From NCBI GenBank assembly GCA_018609055.1, contig JABAYJ010000009.1, positions 493,761-557,760 on the forward strand: a stretch of 64,000 nt of DNA. Direction: 5' to 3'. A program made the translations under genes and the position numbers. The notes under the pieces are model-generated. The model worked only from the letters and a program-made list of their open reading frames with translations. It searched no databases and was not told the origin of the DNA. Source of the stretch: Flavobacteriales bacterium. GTDB lineage: Bacteria > Bacteroidota > Bacteroidia > Flavobacteriales_D > CAJJDF01. This document shows, one piece after another, positions 35,812-43,028 of this stretch (positions are counted from its first letter, which is position 1; the number at the start of each line of letters is the position of its first letter).

Positions 35812-36951
35812 ATGAATAAAATTAAACTTATAATTTTTCTAATATTTCTAGCTTTAACCGCTAGCAGTAAAGATATTAGGGTGGGTTTGTTTGGGAGTAC
35901 TACTCAAACAAAAGCAGATGTCTTTTATAAGGTAGGTAGGTATGAATTTTACTCAGAATCAAAGAATTTCACAATTATAAGTAGGAGAGGAGATAAAATT
36001 TCTTTTGTTGCTCGTGGTAATAAAGTAAACGCTTATCTCAATGGATTAAAAGTTGGAGAAAACATTTGGTTTAGGCTTAATAAGCGAAGTGATAAAAACA
36101 GCCTTGAAGTTTCTAATGGAACTAAGAAAAAGGAGGTTATGGGTAATTTGGTTATTTACTCTATAAATGGAAAACTAAAAATCGTAAACGAAATTAGTAT
36201 TGATAGTTATGTCGAGGGAGTAATAAAAGGTGAAGCTGGATATGGGTATAGTTTAGAATATTATAAAGTTCAAGCTGTAATAAGTAGAACATACGCACTG
36301 CATCATCAAAAACATAAAGGTGAAGGATTTGAGCTTTGCGATCACACTCATTGCCAAGTATATGATGGTATCAACACAAAAGAAGAGATTAAACTAGCAG
36401 TAATAGCTACATCTGAAGAAGTTTTGGTGGATTCTAGTATGAATTTCATAAACACACTTTTTCATTCAAATTGTGGTGGACAAACTGTTACCACAGATAT
36501 GGTTTGGAGTAAAAGGTTAGCATGTATGGAGAGCATTAGTGATACATTTTGTACACATTCAAGTCAAGCAAATTGGAAAAAAACAATCTCTAAGTCTAGT
36601 TGGATTAGATTCTTAAGTCAAGAAACTAAAAAGACGAGTTCATATCTTTCTTCTATCAATCTTGATTTTAATCAAACCCAAAGGAAAGAGTTTTATTCTG
36701 TTGGATCAGCAAAAGTGAGGTTAACAAAAATCAGAAAAAATTTCAGATTAAAATCTACATTCTTTTCAGTTCATATTGTTGGCGATAAAGTTGTATTTAT
36801 TGGCAAAGGATATGGTCATGGAGTAGGGTTATGCCAAGAGGGAGGTATTGTTATGGCTAAAACACACAACTACCAAGAAGTGCTATATCATTATTACAAA
36901 GATGTATCGATAATGTCAATAAGCAAAGTTGAATACTACCGTCTATTTTGA
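35812..36951 (+). CDS. SpoIID/LytB domain protein, probable peptidoglycan lytic transglycosylase
   Basis: A 379-residue exported protein (signal MNKIKLIIFLIFLALTASSK). The SpoIID domain (about 120-375) shows ISIDSYVEGVIKGEAG with the expected catalytic Glu, and AVISRTYALHHQKH. LCDHTHCQVYDG supplies the two Cys that bind zinc in SpoIID, and LFHSNCGGQT and GYGHGVGLCQEGG follow. In Firmicutes SpoIID cleaves denuded glycan strands; Bacteroidota homologues probably remodel peptidoglycan. ATG follows the lpxB stop with no gap. Its 3' end overlaps the convergent DUF3109 gene by 9 nt. Confidence 0.9.
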   Translation: MNKIKLIIFLIFLALTASSKDIRVGLFGSTTQTKADVFYKVGRYEFYSESKNFTIISRRGDKISFVARGNKVNAYLNGLKVGENIWFRLNKRSDKNSLEVSNGTKKKEVMGNLVIYSINGKLKIVNEISIDSYVEGVIKGEAGYGYSLEYYKVQAVISRTYALHHQKHKGEGFELCDHTHCQVYDGINTKEEIKLAVIATSEEVLVDSSMNFINTLFHSNCGGQTVTTDMVWSKRLACMESISDTFCTHSSQANWKKTISKSSWIRFLSQETKKTSSYLSSINLDFNQTQRKEFYSVGSAKVRLTKIRKNFRLKSTFFSVHIVGDKVVFIGKGYGHGVGLCQEGGIVMAKTHNYQEVLYHYYKDVSIMSISKVEYYRLF

Positions 36952-37512
36952 TAATTCTTTATCAATTATTTCTAGTTTTTTAAAAAATGCTTCACCATAT
37001 TTTCTTATTAGAGGTTCTTTTAAAAATCTAAATACAGGAACATTTAACTCATCTCCACATTTACAAGCTGGTTCACAAATATGCCATTCATTGTAATCAA
37101 GAGCATCATAAAATTTAAGTTTCTTAATCCGGATTGGATATAAATGGCAAGAAATTGGTTTCATAAAATCAATTTTCCCTTCTCTATAAGCCTTTTCTAT
37201 AGAACATTTAGCTGTGTTGTTATCATCAAAAAACACAAATGCACATTCTTTTTCATTCACTAGGGTTGTCACTGGTTCCCCATCAATATCGATGTAGGAA
37301 ACACCATTTTTTTTTATTTGTGTAATTCCTTCTTCTCTCATATGAGGAATAATAAATTCAAGATTAGATTCGATAGTTTCTTTCTCACCAGGTTCAAGTG
37401 GTGCTCCTGCATCACCTTCAATACAACAAGCTCCTTTGCAGGCAGATAAGTCACAAACAAATTGTTTTGAGAATATTTCTTGTGAAATAAGTTTACCTTC
37501 TATTTCAATCAT
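36943..37512 (-). CDS. DUF3109 family cysteine-rich protein
   Basis: A 189-residue soluble protein of a family with many conserved cysteines. The N-terminal block CDLSACKGACC (Cys20, 25, 29, 30) is followed by Cys in KECAFVF, AKCSIEKAY, ISCHLYPIR and HICEPACKCG. The spacing resembles Fe-S or zinc-binding YkgJ-like proteins, so metal binding is likely, but I know of no function for the family. It is single and stands tail-to-tail with the SpoIID gene. Confidence 0.85.
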   Translation of the reverse strand: MIEIEGKLISQEIFSKQFVCDLSACKGACCIEGDAGAPLEPGEKETIESNLEFIIPHMREEGITQIKKNGVSYIDIDGEPVTTLVNEKECAFVFFDDNNTAKCSIEKAYREGKIDFMKPISCHLYPIRIKKLKFYDALDYNEWHICEPACKCGDELNVPVFRFLKEPLIRKYGEAFFKKLEIIDKELSK

Positions 37513-37680
37513 TTATTTTGTATTAATTTTTCTATTACAAACGTCCGAAATTACTACAAATCACTCGCGTTAACAAAATATTGATATAATACTTTTAACT
37601 CTTAAACATCTTAATGAATGAAAAATGCACTTAAAACAAAATATGATTGCATGTATAAGGAATAACGTTACTCAACTTAT

Positions 37681-37688
37681 TATATTTG
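37681..37688 (+). promoter_or_regulatory. TAnnTTTG element before the PorP/SprF-like stub
   Basis: TATATTTG lies 22 nt before ATG 37711 and suggests that the short gene is transcribed. Confidence 0.45.
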
Positions 37689-37710
37689 CAAAAAAGATAG
37701 AAGAATCATT

Positions 37711-37926
37711 ATGAAAAATAATATTATATCAACCTTTGGTATTGCTTTAACAACTTTGTTGGTTGTTAGTATCAATACGAATGGAATATCTCAGCAGGAT
37801 GCTCAATATTCTATGTACATGTTCAATCCATTAGCAGTTAACCATCAAGCAAACAGAAGAACAGAGTTTAGAATTGTATTTGGAGGTGCTGGTGTTAGTA
37901 AAGGTTGTTCTAATAGTTTCGATTAA
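37711..37926 (+). pseudogene. Truncated PorP/SprF-like protein (N-terminal stub)
   Basis: A 71-residue product. After the signal peptide (KNNIISTFGIALTTLLVVS) it reads SQQDAQYSMYMFNPLAVNHQ, which matches the start of mature PorP/SprF proteins (QQDPQYSxYMFNPLxxNPAYAG) of the type IX secretion and gliding family. These are normally about 300 residues. The sequence then diverges (RRTEFRIVFGGAGVSKGCSN) and stops, so nearly the whole beta-barrel is missing. It keeps a promoter and a terminator, so it may still be expressed as a small exported peptide. I regard it as a deletion remnant. Confidence 0.6.
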
Positions 37927-37945
37927 CTAAAATTAATTAACTATT

Positions 37946-37982
37946 AAAGTCCCTTGAATCTTTTACAAGGGGCTTTTTTTTT
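37946..37982 (+). terminator. Rho-independent terminator after the PorP/SprF-like stub
   Basis: AAAGTCCCTTG (37946-37956) pairs with CAAGGGGCTTT (37966-37976), one wobble, and a T run follows. Confidence 0.88.
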
Positions 37983-38002
37983 GTTAATTAATTAATTAAC
38001 AA
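37981..38002. promoter_or_regulatory. 22-bp perfect palindrome upstream of the thiolase gene
   Basis: A symmetric sequence made of TTGTTAA, repeated TTAA units and TTAACAA, 49 nt before ATG 38051. It could be an operator for a dimeric regulator or only low-complexity AT sequence. No consensus promoter element was found between it and the gene. Confidence 0.4.
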
Positions 38003-38050
38003 GTCAATTTTCTTTAAATTTATATGATTTTAAAAAAACATAAATATATC

Positions 38051-39229
38051 ATGAAAGAAGTATACATTTTATCAGCAGTAAGAACACCAATAGGAAGTTT
38101 TGGAGGAGTATTGTCAACCGTCCCTGCTACTAAATTAGGAGCAACCGCAATTAAAGGTGCTATTGATAAAGCTGGAATTAATTCAAATGATATAGATGAA
38201 GTATTTATGGGTAATGTGCTTCAAGCAGGATTAGGACAAGCTCCTGCAAGGCAAGCTTCAATGTTTGCTGGGATTAGTAATCATGTACCAGCTACTACAA
38301 TCAATAAAGTATGTGCTTCTGGAATGAAATCTATTTCATTAGCTGCACAAAGTATTATTACTGGAGATAATGATATAGTTGTTGCTGGAGGTATGGAGAA
38401 CATGAGTATGGTTCCTCATTATATGCAAGCAAGAAATGGACAGAAATTAGGCGATATAAAGTTACAAGATGGAATGGTTCTAGACGGTTTAACAGATGTG
38501 TACAATGATTATCACATGGGAAATGCAGCTGAACTATGTGCTAAAGAATATAATATATCAAGAGAAGATCAAGATGAGTTTGCTATTACATCATACAAGA
38601 GAGCTGCTGATGCATGGGCAAATGGAAGATTTAATGATGAAGTTGTATCAGTAGAAGTTCCGCAGAGAAGAGGAGATGCTATTATTGTTACTGAAGATGA
38701 AGAATATAAAAAAGTAAAGATGGAAAAAATACCAGCTTTACGTCCAGTGTTTCAAAAAGAAGGAACTGTTACTGCAGCAAATGCTTCTACTCTTAATGAT
38801 GGTGCATCTGCATTAGTATTATGTAGTAAAGAGAAAGCTGAAGAATTAGGTATTAAGCCAATTGCAAAGATTGTATCATATGCTGATGCTGCTCAAGAGC
38901 CAGAATGGTTTACTACAGCTCCATCTAAAGCATTGCCAATAGCTCTTAAAAAAGCTAACTTATTAACAAGTGATGTTGATTATTGGGAGTTAAATCAAGC
39001 TTTTGCAGTAGTAGGTATAGCAAATATTCAAAAACTAGATATTAATCCTGAAATAGTTGATGTTAACGGAGGTGCAGTGTCAATAGGACATCCACTTGGT
39101 AACTCAGGTTCAAGAATTATTGTCACCTTAATAAATGTATTGAAGCAAAACAATGGTAAAATTGGTGCTGCTGGTATTTGTAATGGAGGAGGAGGTGCTT
39201 CTGCAATGGTTATAGAAAACATTAATTAA
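38051..39229 (+). CDS. Acetyl-CoA C-acetyltransferase (thiolase)
   Basis: Condenses two acetyl-CoA to acetoacetyl-CoA or does the reverse thiolysis, in the cytoplasm. The enzyme has 392 residues. The acyl-binding Cys is Cys88 (NKVCASGMKS), and His347 (GHPLGNSG) and Cys377 (ICNGGGGA) complete the active site. ATG 38051 starts the conserved KEVYILSAVRTPIGSFGG. An upstream in-frame ATG at 38024 would add nine lysine-rich residues outside the family and is rejected. The gene appears monocistronic. Confidence 0.93.
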   Translation: MKEVYILSAVRTPIGSFGGVLSTVPATKLGATAIKGAIDKAGINSNDIDEVFMGNVLQAGLGQAPARQASMFAGISNHVPATTINKVCASGMKSISLAAQSIITGDNDIVVAGGMENMSMVPHYMQARNGQKLGDIKLQDGMVLDGLTDVYNDYHMGNAAELCAKEYNISREDQDEFAITSYKRAADAWANGRFNDEVVSVEVPQRRGDAIIVTEDEEYKKVKMEKIPALRPVFQKEGTVTAANASTLNDGASALVLCSKEKAEELGIKPIAKIVSYADAAQEPEWFTTAPSKALPIALKKANLLTSDVDYWELNQAFAVVGIANIQKLDINPEIVDVNGGAVSIGHPLGNSGSRIIVTLINVLKQNNGKIGAAGICNGGGGASAMVIENIN

Positions 39230-39381
39230 TAGGCTTTTATTCACTAATTTCACGTTAGTTTAAGATGATAATTTAAATTTGTGACAAAACAACATTACAT
39301 ATTATTACTGCTTGCATTATTAGCGAGTACTGTTTGTGTATCTCAAACTACTGTTATTTACTAATTCTAGATTATTTAAAA

Positions 39382-39418
39382 TAAAAAAAGCTATAACTAT
39401 TATTTAATAGTTATAGCT
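39382..39418 (-). terminator. Second terminator-like hairpin on the minus strand
   Basis: A 13-bp perfect stem (39389-39401 with 39406-39418, AGCTATAACTATT), 4-nt loop, followed on the minus strand by T7. It may back up the desaturase terminator, or terminate a small transcript. Confidence 0.5.
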
Positions 39419-39550
39419 CTTTACTTTGCTCTTATTCTCATTCGTTTAAATGAGAATAATCTATTTAAGCTTTTTTAAGGAAGTCAAACTTACATCCTTA
39501 TGACTACAAAGGATATTTGTTGTTTCATTAATAAGCAATAGTTAAAATCG

Positions 39551-39587
39551 GTCAAAAAAAATCATCTCTAGGATTAGAGATGATTTT
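39551..39587 (-). terminator. Rho-independent terminator of the desaturase gene
   Basis: A 13-bp perfect stem (39558-39570 with 39575-39587, core AATCATCTCTA), loop of 4, with T8 on the minus strand, 20 nt after the desaturase stop. Confidence 0.85.
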
Positions 39588-39607
39588 AATAACAAATAGT
39601 ATTTATT

Positions 39608-40711
39608 TTAAGCTTTACCTAATTGCTTAAGCATTTTACCATGATAGTATACAGCTTGTAAAAATGTTTTATGACTGTTATAAGGCACATTAAATTCTTC
39701 TGCAGTAGCTTTTACAATTTTAGATAACTTCTTGTAATGTACGTGACAAATGTTAGGGAATAAATGGTGCTCCACTTGATAATTTAATCCACCAACATAC
39801 CATGCGAAAATTCTACTTTTTGGTGCAAAGTTACTTGTTGTCTCCATTTGGTGAATTGCAAAGTTGTTTTCTATTGTTAAATCATCATTAGGTTTTACAA
39901 ATGAAGTTTCCGGAACAACATGAGCTGGTTGAAATACTATTCCTAATATAAATCCAGCTATGTAATGCATAACTAATACAAATGCAACAACCCAGTACCA
40001 CGATATTGGTAAAATAATTATTGGTAGGATGATCGTTAAAGCATAATATAAAATTTTACTTCCAATTAACTTGTACAAGTTCCTTTTGTATGATTCATTG
40101 AAGTTTTTCAACAAATTCATTTCCTTATATCTCTTAAGTTGCTGAAAATCTTTAGTTGTCATCCACATTACTGTCATTAATCCATAAAAGAACCAAGCAT
40201 ATAAATACTGATATTTGTGAATTGGTTTCCATTTTTCATCAGGAGTAAATCTCATAAGTCCAATAGTCGAAATATCTTCGTCATGCCCGTGAACATTTGT
40301 ATACGAATGGTGAAGTACATTGTGTTGGATCTTCCAGTTTAGAGCATAACCACCAACTAAATTAATGATACGACCAACCCAAGTGTTTACACTATCCTTT
40401 TTAGAATAAGAACCATGGTTTGCATCATGCATAATTGATAATCCAACTCCTGCCATTCCAAATCCCATTATAACATAAAGGAAAAATACTGTCCAGAAAC
40501 TAGTTACTTGCCCAGAAAGGACAAATCCCAATGGAATTAAGTATAACAAAGTCATAAATATAGTTTTGATAACCATATTGGCATTTGCATACTTAGAAAT
40601 GTTATTCTCTTTAAAATATAATCTAACTCTTTTATTAAGAGTAGAAGAAAAATCTTTCCCTAATGTGTGAGAAAATCTAAGTGGTTTGTGTTCTTTTGAA
40701 ACTGAACTCAT
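39608..40711 (-). CDS. Membrane fatty acid desaturase
   Basis: A di-iron acyl-lipid or acyl-CoA desaturase of 367 residues in the inner membrane. The three His boxes are HDANH (95-99), HNVLHH (130-135) and QVEHH (312-316). The last belongs to the QxxHH class of front-end or delta-6/linoleoyl-type enzymes. Hydrophobic pairs lie around 50-92 and 215-265. There is no N-terminal cytochrome b5 domain, so electrons must come from a separate ferredoxin or cytochrome. It likely adjusts membrane fluidity. A TAAATTTG promoter lies 24 nt upstream. Confidence 0.92.
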   Translation of the reverse strand: MSSVSKEHKPLRFSHTLGKDFSSTLNKRVRLYFKENNISKYANANMVIKTIFMTLLYLIPLGFVLSGQVTSFWTVFFLYVIMGFGMAGVGLSIMHDANHGSYSKKDSVNTWVGRIINLVGGYALNWKIQHNVLHHSYTNVHGHDEDISTIGLMRFTPDEKWKPIHKYQYLYAWFFYGLMTVMWMTTKDFQQLKRYKEMNLLKNFNESYKRNLYKLIGSKILYYALTIILPIIILPISWYWVVAFVLVMHYIAGFILGIVFQPAHVVPETSFVKPNDDLTIENNFAIHQMETTSNFAPKSRIFAWYVGGLNYQVEHHLFPNICHVHYKKLSKIVKATAEEFNVPYNSHKTFLQAVYYHGKMLKQLGKA

Positions 40712-40735
40712 ATAGTGTGTTTTTTAATATTGAAT

Positions 40736-40743
40736 CAAATTTA
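40736..40743 (-). promoter_or_regulatory. TAnnTTTG promoter element of the desaturase gene
   Basis: TAAATTTG on the minus strand, 24 nt before the ATG at 40709-40711. Confidence 0.5.
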
Positions 40744-40820
40744 CCCATAATAATGGTTCAATGTTCTATTTAGAAGAATTTTTATTCTTCTTTGTTTGTG
40801 TATAACTGTTAGGTTAAATT

Positions 40821-41480
40821 TTAATTTCTAGAACCAAAAATTGTACTTCCTACTCTTACCATACTGCTACCTTCCTCAATAGCAATGGAGTAATCGCCAC
40901 TCATTCCCATTGATACTGTCTTAGAATCAGGTGAAATGACCAATAACTTCTCGCTAATTCTTTTTAAGGTTTTAAACTCCTTTCTCACAACTTCCTCATC
41001 TTTAGTGAAAGTAGCCATTCCCATTACTCCTGCAATTGATACGTTTTCTAATTTTTTAAACTCTTCACTTTCTATAATTTCAAGTCCTTCAGTTTCTGAA
41101 AAACCATATTTAGCTTTTTCTTTTGCAATATGAAATTGAAGTAGACATGAAATAATACGCTCATTTTTTTTAGCTTCTTTGTTTATTTCTACTAGTAATT
41201 TGAAGGAATCTATAGAATGAATAAGAGATATAAAGGGAGCAATTTTCTTAGTTTTTTTACTTTGTAAATGACCAATCATATGCCATTCTATATCTTTTGG
41301 TAAGGATTCATGTTTTTCAACTAATTCCTCCACTCTGTTTTCACCAAAAATTCTTTGCCCAGTTTCATATAAAACTTCAATATTTTCTATTGGTTTTGTT
41401 TTAGATACTGCAACTAACTTCACTTTTTCGGGGATTGAAGAAAGAACTTTATTTAAATTTTCGGATAAATTTACGCTCAT
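40821..41480 (-). CDS. YggS family pyridoxal phosphate homeostasis protein
   Basis: A 219-residue PLP-binding protein of the YggS/PLPBP family, a single TIM barrel like the N-terminal domain of alanine racemase. PLP would bind Lys in LVAVSKTKPIENI (residues about 20-32). FGENRVEELVEKHE, EWHMIGHLQSKKTK, GMATFTKDEEVVRKEF and MGMSGDYSIAIEEGSSMVRV are the family blocks in order. It buffers free PLP and influences amino acid metabolism. It seems transcribed alone. Confidence 0.94.
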   Translation of the reverse strand: MSVNLSENLNKVLSSIPEKVKLVAVSKTKPIENIEVLYETGQRIFGENRVEELVEKHESLPKDIEWHMIGHLQSKKTKKIAPFISLIHSIDSFKLLVEINKEAKKNERIISCLLQFHIAKEKAKYGFSETEGLEIIESEEFKKLENVSIAGVMGMATFTKDEEVVRKEFKTLKRISEKLLVISPDSKTVSMGMSGDYSIAIEEGSSMVRVGSTIFGSRN

Positions 41481-41496
41481 AATCAGTTAGTTGTAT

Positions 41497-41666
41497 TTAT
41501 TTTCTATTTCTCAAATATGATATAATAAACGTTCCTGCAAATATCAATGAAACGATTATAAACGTTTTTTCATAATTATGCTTTTCTTCTTCTTTTACTT
41601 GGATTTAGAATCATCCTTTTCGTTTTGATTAATTAAATAGTAAATCAATTCTTTAACAAAAATAAC
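41497..41666 (-). pseudogene. Possible remnant of a small membrane protein gene
   Basis: In two overlapping minus-strand frames there is coding-like sequence: VIFVKELIYYLINQNEKDDS, ending SK and a stop, then in the next frame VKEEEKHNYEKTFIIVSLIF, continuing AGTFIISYLRNRK and TAA at 41497. A soluble charged part followed by one C-terminal membrane helix would be consistent with a short tail-anchored protein interrupted by one frameshift. No start codon of good quality is visible. This is a weak call based on composition only. Confidence 0.3.
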
Positions 41667-41718
41667 TCATAAATAGACAGCTAACAAGCGAAACGAAATT
41701 TTATCCAATAAATTAACT

Positions 41719-42135
41719 CTATTTAGCAGAAGCTGTCATTTTGAGATAAGATTTCTTTGCCAAATCTTTTAAAATCTCTACATCAATTACTTCTAAAGAT
41801 TTAATATACAAACAACCAGCACTTGTTTTAGCTTTTCCTATTTTTTCTATTAAATCTTGCGTTTCTTTAAATCCTGCAGGCATGTAAATAGTTAAGTTCG
41901 CTTTACGAGATGAGAACCCTAAAGGAAACCATTCGCCTTCTCGTCCGCTTTTACCTTTGTAATGATAAGTTCCAAATCCAACAATATCCTTTCCCCACAT
42001 TTTTGGTTTTTGTCCACTTACTTTTTCGAATAAAGTGTGTAATTCTTTACAATCAGCTTTTCTACCTTCATCTTCAATAGAATTGAGATAAATAGCAACA
42101 TCAGCATCATTTTGTTGTGTCTTTAGTTCAGCCAT
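41719..42135 (-). CDS. DUF1801 domain protein (YdhG-like)
   Basis: A 138-residue soluble protein. The DUF1801 core is visible in YLNSIEDEGRKADCKELHTL, KMWGKDIVGFGTYHYKGKSG and WFPLGFSSRKANLTIYMPAG. The family shares a fold with iron chaperone frataxin-like YdhG proteins, but its function is not settled. Its ATG lies 5 nt downstream of a remnant of an SRPBCC-like gene on the same strand. DUF1801 and SRPBCC genes are often neighbours, so this may be what is left of a small operon. Confidence 0.88.
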   Translation of the reverse strand: MAELKTQQNDADVAIYLNSIEDEGRKADCKELHTLFEKVSGQKPKMWGKDIVGFGTYHYKGKSGREGEWFPLGFSSRKANLTIYMPAGFKETQDLIEKIGKAKTSAGCLYIKSLEVIDVEILKDLAKKSYLKMTASAK

Positions 42136-42140
42136 TGTTT

Positions 42141-42284
42141 TTAATTTTGTTTTTCAGCAAATGCTTTAAATTGGGTCATCCATTTGTGGCTCTGAGCTTT
42201 AAATTTTCAAGGAAATAATTTTCCCATCATTTTAATTATAAAACCATTAAATACAGTGTATTCTAATTCAGAAGTGAACTCCAT
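42141..42284 (-). pseudogene. C-terminal remnant of an SRPBCC/polyketide cyclase-like gene
   Basis: A minus-strand frame with MEFTSELEYTVFNGFIIKMM, then GKLFP, an in-frame TGA, and KFKAQSHKWMTQFKAFAEKQ to a stop at 42141. The amphipathic end looks like the C-terminal helix of SRPBCC-domain proteins. Only about 45 residues remain of about 150, and a stop codon interrupts them. It overlaps in another frame the end of the truncated lipoprotein at 42268, so the junction looks like a deletion that fused two genes. Confidence 0.45.
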
Positions 42285-42639
42285 CTTTAAGTTCTATAAC
42301 ATCATAACCAAAATCAGCATAATCATTTGTTATCGTTTTAATCCATATTGTCTCACCAAAACAATCGGTTTTAACGATTAAAATATCATGTTCACTTTCA
42401 GCAATAGTTTCAGATGAACCACATAAAACATATCCTCCATCCAAAGTTTGGTTAATAGACCAAAGATCTTCCATTTTGCTTCCTACCAGTATTGTATAGG
42501 ATTTTGAGCAACTTGAACTAGTAATAAGTGTGTTTGTAATTTTTGAATTCCCACTACTATCATCTATAAAGTGTTCATTTTTTTTACAAGAACTTAAAAG
42601 TGAAATTAGTATGACAAAATGGAATAATGAGTTTTTCAT
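42268..42639 (-). pseudogene. Truncated lipoprotein, N-terminal part of a beta-propeller-like surface protein
   Basis: A signal and lipobox (MKNSLFHFVILISLLSSC, Cys18), a linker, then one blade-like unit: QTLDGGYVLCGSSETIAESE, HDILIVKTDCFGETIWIKTI and DFGYDVIELKDG. In Bacteroidota this unit (LDGGYxxxG...DxxLxKTDxxGxxxWxKT...) is repeated many times in proteins of several hundred residues. Here it stops inside the second repeat, exactly where the SRPBCC-like remnant begins. The start ATG 42639 is preferred to one 12 codons upstream because it begins the signal peptide. A near-consensus TATATTTA lies 5 nt before it. Confidence 0.6.
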
Positions 42640-42683
42640 TACTTTAAATATAGAAAAATGGATTGTTAAAAACAATATTAATT

Positions 42684-43016
42684 TTATATTCCTTTGGTAT
42701 CATAATACTTAAGTATCTTAAGTAAAACTTCTTTCGCTTCATCTACCGATTTGGAGTGAATTACATTAAAAGGGAAATCCCAATTTTCATTTATGATTAC
42801 ATGTATTCTAAATTCTCCTTGGTTAGTTGCTACATTTCCATACCAACCAATATCAATAATTAAGTTCTGAGCAGGAAACACACACTGAAATATATCTTCA
42901 TTTAAATACTGTAAGCTATCCGCTTCATTAAATTCATTAAGAGGATCATAGGTGTAAAAATCATGGTTAATGATTCGGCAGTCTTCTGGCAGTAGTATTT
43001 CTTGGAGTGTTATCAT
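42684..43016 (-). CDS. Small soluble protein of unknown function
   Basis: About 110 residues: MITLQEILLPEDCRIINHDF at the start, FPAQNLIIDIGWYGNVATNQ in the centre and NVIHSKSVDEAKEVLLKILK near the end. It is acidic, mixed alpha/beta, without signal or membrane segments. The small size and composition recall immunity-type proteins, but no toxin is nearby and I make no such assignment. ATG 43016 is preferred over TTG 43028. It follows the ABC transporter gene by about 12 nt on the same strand and may be the last gene of that operon. Confidence 0.6.
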   Translation of the reverse strand: MITLQEILLPEDCRIINHDFYTYDPLNEFNEADSLQYLNEDIFQCVFPAQNLIIDIGWYGNVATNQGEFRIHVIINENWDFPFNVIHSKSVDEAKEVLLKILKYYDTKGI

Positions 43017-43028
43017 TTTGTTGTTCAA

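Larger units (their letters stand above)
39230..39607. other. Intergenic region with a signal-peptide mini-ORF and three hairpins
   Basis: A 378-base region between the thiolase and desaturase genes. It holds a 27-codon open frame on the plus strand (39281-39364, GTG start) encoding a signal-peptide-like sequence, TKQHYILLLLALLASTVC, then VSQTTVIY. It also holds three strong inverted repeats at 39389-39418, 39432-39459 and 39558-39587. At least the last acts as the desaturase terminator. The mini-ORF is probably the 5' remnant of a lost secreted-protein gene. Confidence 0.5.

Noticed and set aside
37981..38002. TTAA repeats as a CRISPR or transposon terminal repeat
   Set aside because: A single short palindrome without spacers, a transposase or a partner copy.
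42684..43016. Calling the small protein an immunity protein of a toxin system
   Set aside because: There is no toxin, secretion marker or repeat array nearby, and size alone is not evidence.
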